NCBI GenBank assembly: GCA_964642165.1
Contig: CAZXOC010000220.1
Coordinates: 1 to 12,794 of the forward strand
DNA: 12,794 nt
Direction: 5' to 3'
Source: CAYRVX01 sp964642165
GTDB lineage: Bacteria; Planctomycetota; Phycisphaerae; SM23-33
The first letter of the stretch is position 1. Each line of letters starts with the position of its first letter. The notes under the pieces were generated by a model. The model saw only the letters and a list, made by a program, of their open reading frames with translations, was not told where the DNA came from and did not search any database. A program made the position numbers and the translations under genes. This document shows positions 12,792-12,794 of the stretch, one piece after another.

Positions 12792-12794
12792 CGT

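Noticed and set aside
1..12794. CRISPR array, tRNA or rRNA genes, phage or defence genes
   Set aside because: No regularly spaced repeats, no tRNA-like cloverleaf with a CCA-type end, no rRNA-like sequence and no recognisable phage or defence protein were seen on either strand.

Overview
The window looks like a piece of a high-GC (roughly two-thirds G+C by eye) bacterial chromosome. Gene content points to Planctomycetota or a neighbouring environmental lineage: a secreted PQQ-type beta-propeller opening with an RFRGPNGQG motif, secreted multi-domain DUF3472/PA14/BNR proteins, WD40 debris, an N-terminal small beta-barrel 'DGR..VG.V' protein, and IS256/IS1380-type transposase remains. The assignment is an inference from recalled family distribution, not from a marker gene.

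Left part (1-5742), housekeeping-like: the 5' part of a HicB-like antitoxin gene (minus, runs off the left edge), a 513-base non-coding stretch, an FmdB-type zinc-ribbon protein (plus), a secreted 3D-domain (double-psi barrel) protein (minus), then a two-gene operon (plus; genes overlap by 14 bases) for an exported beta-barrel/helical-repeat protein and an exported HExxH metallopeptidase of the MA-like type, and finally a DUF763 gene (plus) that seems to be transcribed as a leaderless mRNA from a TATACT box ending six bases before its GTG start.

Middle part (5813-11199), secreted-protein cargo: two minus-strand genes. The first codes for a 1181-residue secreted mosaic protein (DUF3472, fibronectin-like, PA14, Ig-like, laminin-G/DUF1349-like sandwich, BNR/Asp-box propeller). 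The second codes for a PQQ-like beta-propeller with two EF-hand calcium loops spliced into it. The second gene has clearly lower G+C than its surroundings and its own good sigma70-type promoter.

Right part (11200-12794), a gene graveyard: a broken IS1380-type transposase end interrupted by a palindromic dispersed repeat, an IS256-type transposase lacking its whole catalytic core, a 50-codon tail of an unidentified gene, two WD40-like blades without a start, and a near-exact second copy of the last 59 bases of the DUF763 gene at the extreme right edge.

The most interesting structure is that last item. The 3' end of DUF763 (5684-5742) recurs in direct orientation at 12733-12791 (55 of 59 bases identical, no gaps, same reading frame and stop). 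The two copies bracket the whole ~7-kb mosaic of secreted-protein genes and mobile-element debris. That is the layout expected for an element integrated into the 3' end of a gene, although no integrase lies in the window.
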